This document shows, piece by piece, positions 6,315-8,908 of a stretch of DNA of 8,908 nucleotides. Source of the DNA: Microcaldota archaeon. GTDB lineage: Archaea; Micrarchaeota; Micrarchaeia; Micrarchaeales; CABMGC01. The stretch is taken from positions 1 to 8,908 of the forward strand of contig JAJZKF010000023.1 in the NCBI GenBank assembly GCA_021804305.1. The letters are read 5' to 3'. How positions within the stretch are numbered: position 1 is the first letter of the stretch; the number at the start of each line of letters is the position of its first letter. Under the pieces are notes generated by a model that worked only from the letters and a program-made list of their open reading frames with translations, made no database searches and was not told the origin of the DNA. A program made the translations under genes and the position numbers.

Positions 6315-6321
6315 TCACCTT
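6315..6321 (-). promoter_or_regulatory. ribosome binding site AAGGTGA overlapping the sufD stop
   Basis: AAGGTGA on the minus strand includes the sufD TGA and lies four bases before the sufC ATG. The overlap implies that ribosomes finishing sufD are well placed to begin sufC. Confidence 0.7.
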
Positions 6322-7553
6322 GTTGGCCTCGCCACCATCCAGATATTCCTTGGCGTTATCTCTGAGAGTGTGCCGAATGCCTTCTTGTCAAGCTTGTCAA
6401 GCATTATAGACATCGCTATCTCCCTTGCCGATGGACTTGATATCTTTGATATGTATTTTGAGATGAATGCTGAGATAAATAGCTTTCTCGCCTGGGATTC
6501 CTCTATTCCCCTCGAAGTCAGGTAGAATAGCGCATCCTGATCGATAGGCGTTGTTGATGCCGAATGGGATGCCTTGACTTCGTTGCTGTAGTCTATTGAT
6601 AGATCCGGCAGTGCGTCCATGTGCGCATCCTTGCTCATCAGTATGCCTTTCTCAACTATTGTTGAAATTGATCCACGTGTCTTGTCGGCGACCTTCGCAA
6701 AGCCCTTTAGCATGCACTTTGAGAGATCATCAAGGATGACGCCTGACTCGAGAGAGACAGAGCTATACGGGGTGGAATTTATTATTGCAGTGTCTATATC
6801 GAATTGCTGTGATGAGATGCCAAAGGCTAGCTCTGTGACCTCTATCCTGCTTGCCTGGCCTTTTGCATTGAGTATCGACCTGGCTTTTGTAGCATTGCTT
6901 CCGCAATATACAGAGTTGAGGTAAAGCTTCGCCTTCTCCTCGGTGCCGCCCTTGCATAGGCTTACAACGGAGGTTTTCTCATTCTCATTATGGAATGCGT
7001 TGATTTCCATTACGGAATTCTCCGCGCATTCTACCTCGTGGAGCACAGAGATTGTTGCGCTCTCGGCTGCGCTTGAGAAATAGAATTCTGATACTTCCGC
7101 CTTTGCCGACTCTCCGTTCTTTACGAACACTTCTGTGGAAAGGTGGCCGGTGGTTGCAAACAATATATTCAATGTTGATTTTGCATCCTTCGCAGTATTT
7201 ATCTTTATAAAATATTTTGCTTTTGAGTTTATGTATGCGGCAAGCTTATCCTCGCTGCTCTTGAAACTCTTGTTCTCAAGCGTGCCCTCGTCCGCATCCT
7301 CTGCCTTTGTTACCTGCACGCTAGGATTAGAGCTCCTTGCAAACGAATTTGTCACCACGACATCGAACTTTATTCTTGTCTTTTCGGATATCTGGCTTAT
7401 CATCTTATCTAAGTCTGCGTCCGCATTGCTGCCGCAATTTAGGTTGTCAGGCAGGGCTATAGCCAAGCTATACTTCTTGTACAGCGCATTCGTCTCTATC
7501 GGCAGAGACTTATAGTACTGCATGGCTTCCTTTACGAATTCCGAATAAGGCAT
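6315..7553 (-). CDS. sufD: SufD-like scaffold protein
   Basis: Beta-helix partner of SufB in the SufBC2D complex, where the cluster forms at the SufB-SufD interface. The ATG at 7553 gives 412 residues. The N-terminal 100 residues are weakly conserved. The middle is strand-rich, fitting the beta-helix core. The C-terminal part is diagnostic: SKDAHMDALPDL, then VKASHSAST with His 330, equivalent to the cluster-site His 360 of E. coli SufD, and ALFYLTSRGI before the final helices. A longer frame begins at TTG 7595 inside sufB, but the ATG has a GTGATC site three bases upstream and lies 16 bases after the sufB stop, so it is preferred. It could be called a SufB-paralogue; its position after sufB and lack of an obvious cluster cysteine at the SufB position favour SufD. 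Confidence 0.88.
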   Translation of the reverse strand: MPYSEFVKEAMQYYKSLPIETNALYKKYSLAIALPDNLNCGSNADADLDKMISQISEKTRIKFDVVVTNSFARSSNPSVQVTKAEDADEGTLENKSFKSSEDKLAAYINSKAKYFIKINTAKDAKSTLNILFATTGHLSTEVFVKNGESAKAEVSEFYFSSAAESATISVLHEVECAENSVMEINAFHNENEKTSVVSLCKGGTEEKAKLYLNSVYCGSNATKARSILNAKGQASRIEVTELAFGISSQQFDIDTAIINSTPYSSVSLESGVILDDLSKCMLKGFAKVADKTRGSISTIVEKGILMSKDAHMDALPDLSIDYSNEVKASHSASTTPIDQDALFYLTSRGIEESQARKLFISAFISKYISKISSPSAREIAMSIMLDKLDKKAFGTLSEITPRNIWMVARPTR

Positions 7554-7556
7554 AAA

Positions 7557-7562
7557 GATCAC
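7557..7562 (-). promoter_or_regulatory. ribosome binding site GTGATC deciding the sufD ATG start
   Basis: GTGATC on the minus strand lies three bases before the sufD ATG at 7553, in the short gap after the sufB stop. The same hexamer is used before sufS. It argues against the upstream TTG at 7595 as start. Confidence 0.6.
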
Positions 7563-7569
7563 GCTGCAA

Positions 7570-8908
7570 TCAGCCGATTCCCTTGCTTGTATCAAGCTTT
7601 ATGAGCCTCTTAAGCTCTAGCGAGTACTCGAGAGGTAGCACCTTGGTAAGGTCGTCTATAAATCCGAGGACTATCATTGCTACGGCATCGTCCTCGGATA
7701 TTCCCCTTGACATTAAGTAGAATATATCATCGTCACTTATCTTTCCAACCTTTGCCTCATGGCTTATCACTGCGTCACTCCTGTTGATCTGATTGTATGG
7801 ATATGTATTGGTTTTTGCTTTGTCGTCAAGCAGAAGCGCATCGCATGAAACGTGGGCCTTTGCATTTGCAGCATTCTTTGCAACGTGCATTAGTCCCCTG
7901 AAGGAGGTGACCCCGGTTCCCTTGGAGACGCTCTTCGAGATTATCTTTGAGGTAGTATTTGATGCAAGGTGATAGATCTTCCCGCCAGAATCCTGTATCT
8001 GCCCGTCCCCTGCAATTGCTATTGAGAGCACTTCCCCGCTTGCGCGCTCCCCCATCAGGTAGATTGACGGGTACTTCATGTTGACCTTGCTGCCTATGTT
8101 TGCGTCTATCCACTCTACGCGCGCATCTTTTGAGGCATGGGCACGCTGCGTTACAAGATTGTAGATATTCTTTGACCAGTTCTGGATTGTAACATATCGT
8201 ATGTGTGCGCCTTCCAGCGCAACAAGTTCGACGACAGCGGCATGCAGGGAGTCTTTCTTGTATATAGGCGCAGTGCAGTTGTGTACAGCTACACCTTCCG
8301 CAACATAACTTTCGTCTTCCTCAACGCTAAAGTTGTATACAGGAACATCTTTAACATCAGTGGTTTCTATGCTTTTGATAGGTACAAAAGCATAGTTACC
8401 TATTATTCTCGAATATGAGGTTAATTGCTTTTCGCCAAGCATGTTTAGAAGTTGTAAAGACTGCATGTAGGATTCGCCCACCTTTACAACAGTTTGAAAT
8501 TCTACGAGTTGTGCGAAGGTTCTTAGATACCGGCCGCCAACATATACAGTAAACATAGTGTGTCTCTTTCCAGTTCTTTTTGCCATGTTGATTGATCCAA
8601 AGATATTCAATCTAAGTAGTATATCACGCAGTTGCTTTGCAAGTTTTTGAGAGATGGTATTCATTCTAAACATTCTCTTACTGCCCCAACTGTATTGAGT
8701 ATACATGAAGCTTCCATCGCCCCTCCAAAAGCCTTTGATCAATTCGGATTGCTTCCTTTCTGCCTCTTTCATCACCCAATTTGGAATGTGTTTATTTAGT
8801 GCTCCCTTCCCAAATTGCTCTGTAAAGAATTTTGCAACTACAGTAGAACAGAGTATAATAGAGACTCCGTTTTTGTATTCCTTCTGTACTATAGGCTTCT
8901 TGTTGAAG
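7570..8908 (-). CDS. sufB: SufB scaffold protein interrupted by an intein (5' end outside window)
   Basis: Core Fe-S scaffold of the SufBC2D complex. The visible gene is one open frame: intein (8278-8908) followed by a 235-residue C-terminal extein (7573-8277). The extein begins CTAPIYKKDSLHAAVVE, a hallmark of SufB. Counting from this first Cys as E. coli Cys254, the expected Gln285, Trp287 and Lys303 fall exactly on Gln 32, Trp 34 and Lys 50; with a seven-residue deletion Cys405 falls on Cys 145 (SCDALLL, codon 7843-7845), and His433/Glu434 on His 173/Glu 174 (ISHEA). The sulfur tunnel and cluster site therefore look intact. The GTG at 8775 is internal to the intein and not a start; the frame stays open to the window edge. 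The N-extein and beginning of the intein lie beyond 8908. Confidence 0.96.
   Translation of the reverse strand, partial: FNKKPIVQKEYKNGVSIILCSTVVAKFFTEQFGKGALNKHIPNWVMKEAERKQSELIKGFWRGDGSFMYTQYSWGSKRMFRMNTISQKLAKQLRDILLRLNIFGSINMAKRTGKRHTMFTVYVGGRYLRTFAQLVEFQTVVKVGESYMQSLQLLNMLGEKQLTSYSRIIGNYAFVPIKSIETTDVKDVPVYNFSVEEDESYVAEGVAVHNCTAPIYKKDSLHAAVVELVALEGAHIRYVTIQNWSKNIYNLVTQRAHASKDARVEWIDANIGSKVNMKYPSIYLMGERASGEVLSIAIAGDGQIQDSGGKIYHLASNTTSKIISKSVSKGTGVTSFRGLMHVAKNAANAKAHVSCDALLLDDKAKTNTYPYNQINRSDAVISHEAKVGKISDDDIFYLMSRGISEDDAVAMIVLGFIDDLTKVLPLEYSLELKRLIKLDTSKGIG
8278..8908 (-). mobile_element. SufB intein with LAGLIDADG homing endonuclease (N-terminal part outside window)
   Basis: Self-splicing protein element, seen from its endonuclease region to its C-terminus (about 210 residues). 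The LAGLIDADG block C appears as ELIKGFWRGDGSF, keeping the acidic residue needed for DNA cleavage in this family. A NTISQKLAKQLRDILLRL helix and NIFGSINM follow, typical of intein endonucleases. Block F reads VYNFSVEEDESYVAEG, and block G is VAVHN followed by Cys, giving the penultimate His, terminal Asn and +1 Cys needed for splicing. The insertion point is between bases 8278 and 8277. Mycobacterial SufB (Pps1) inteins, from memory, occupy the same conserved extein site. The DNA looks more AT-rich than the neighbouring suf genes, fitting a mobile origin. The N-terminal splicing block cannot be checked here. Confidence 0.93.

Noticed and set aside
5922..6365. A 147-codon plus-strand frame opposite sufC
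   Set aside because: Sits wholly against conserved SufC motifs; a shadow frame.
7554..7595. Longer sufD start at TTG 7595 overlapping sufB
   Set aside because: The ATG at 7553 has a GTGATC ribosome binding site and follows the sufB stop; the extension is antisense to nothing but simply reads sufB coding sequence in another frame.
8773..8775. GTG at 8775 as the start of a separate protein
   Set aside because: The frame is open to the window edge and the codons before it encode intein-like sequence (HIPNW just before the endonuclease block), so it is internal.
4300..8861. The 12-base sequence AGAGTATAATAG present at 4300-4311 and 8850-8861
   Set aside because: Flanks do not match; one copy is a likely TATA-like region and the other is intein coding sequence, so a chance repeat is the best explanation.

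Overview
The window reads as archaeal chromosomal DNA, possibly from a small-genome (DPANN-like) lineage. The lineage is my guess; the domain is better supported. Signs of archaea are an archaeal-type ATP-dependent DNA ligase, a HemK2/PrmC-like methyltransferase, ribosome binding sites of the form GGAGGTG / GTGATC, TATA-like boxes upstream of several starts, and heavy use of AGG/AGA and ATA codons. Almost everything lies on the minus strand; only the methyltransferase is on the plus strand.

Layout from left to right: (1) 1-1700, minus: most of an ATP-dependent DNA ligase, cut by the left edge, with an apparent one-base frameshift in a G5 run at 11-15. (2) 1701-1827: a compact divergent promoter region. 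(3) 1828-2475, plus: a HemK2-like methyltransferase whose 3' end overlaps a convergent gene. (4) 2429-4266, minus: four unrecognised or weakly recognised genes. In transcription order they are a helix-turn-helix protein, a 42-residue zinc ribbon, a 122-residue basic protein with a faint YlxR-like motif, and a 156-residue protein with a coiled-coil-like stretch. (5) 4333-8908, minus: an iron-sulfur cluster assembly operon in the order sufB-sufD-sufC-sufS. sufB is cut by the right edge and carries an intein with a LAGLIDADG endonuclease block.

How the genes work together: SufS draws sulfur from cysteine. The SufB/SufD/SufC scaffold, powered by the SufC ATPase, builds Fe-S clusters. The intein sits immediately before the SufB cysteine that, by counting to other conserved residues, corresponds to E. 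coli SufB Cys254, the sulfur-entry residue, so no working SufB can form until the intein has spliced out. The sufD, sufC and sufS starts are tightly packed with ribosome binding sites at or over the preceding stop codons. The helix-turn-helix gene follows sufS on the same strand and could be a regulator, but its own TATA-like box suggests it can be transcribed separately.

No tRNA, rRNA, CRISPR array or insertion sequence was seen, and no stretch over 300 bases lacks a gene. The most unusual items are the sufB intein, the helix-turn-helix gene with no standard start codon before its DNA-binding domain, the overlooked 42-residue zinc ribbon, adjacent palindromes at 3299-3322, and the ligase frameshift.
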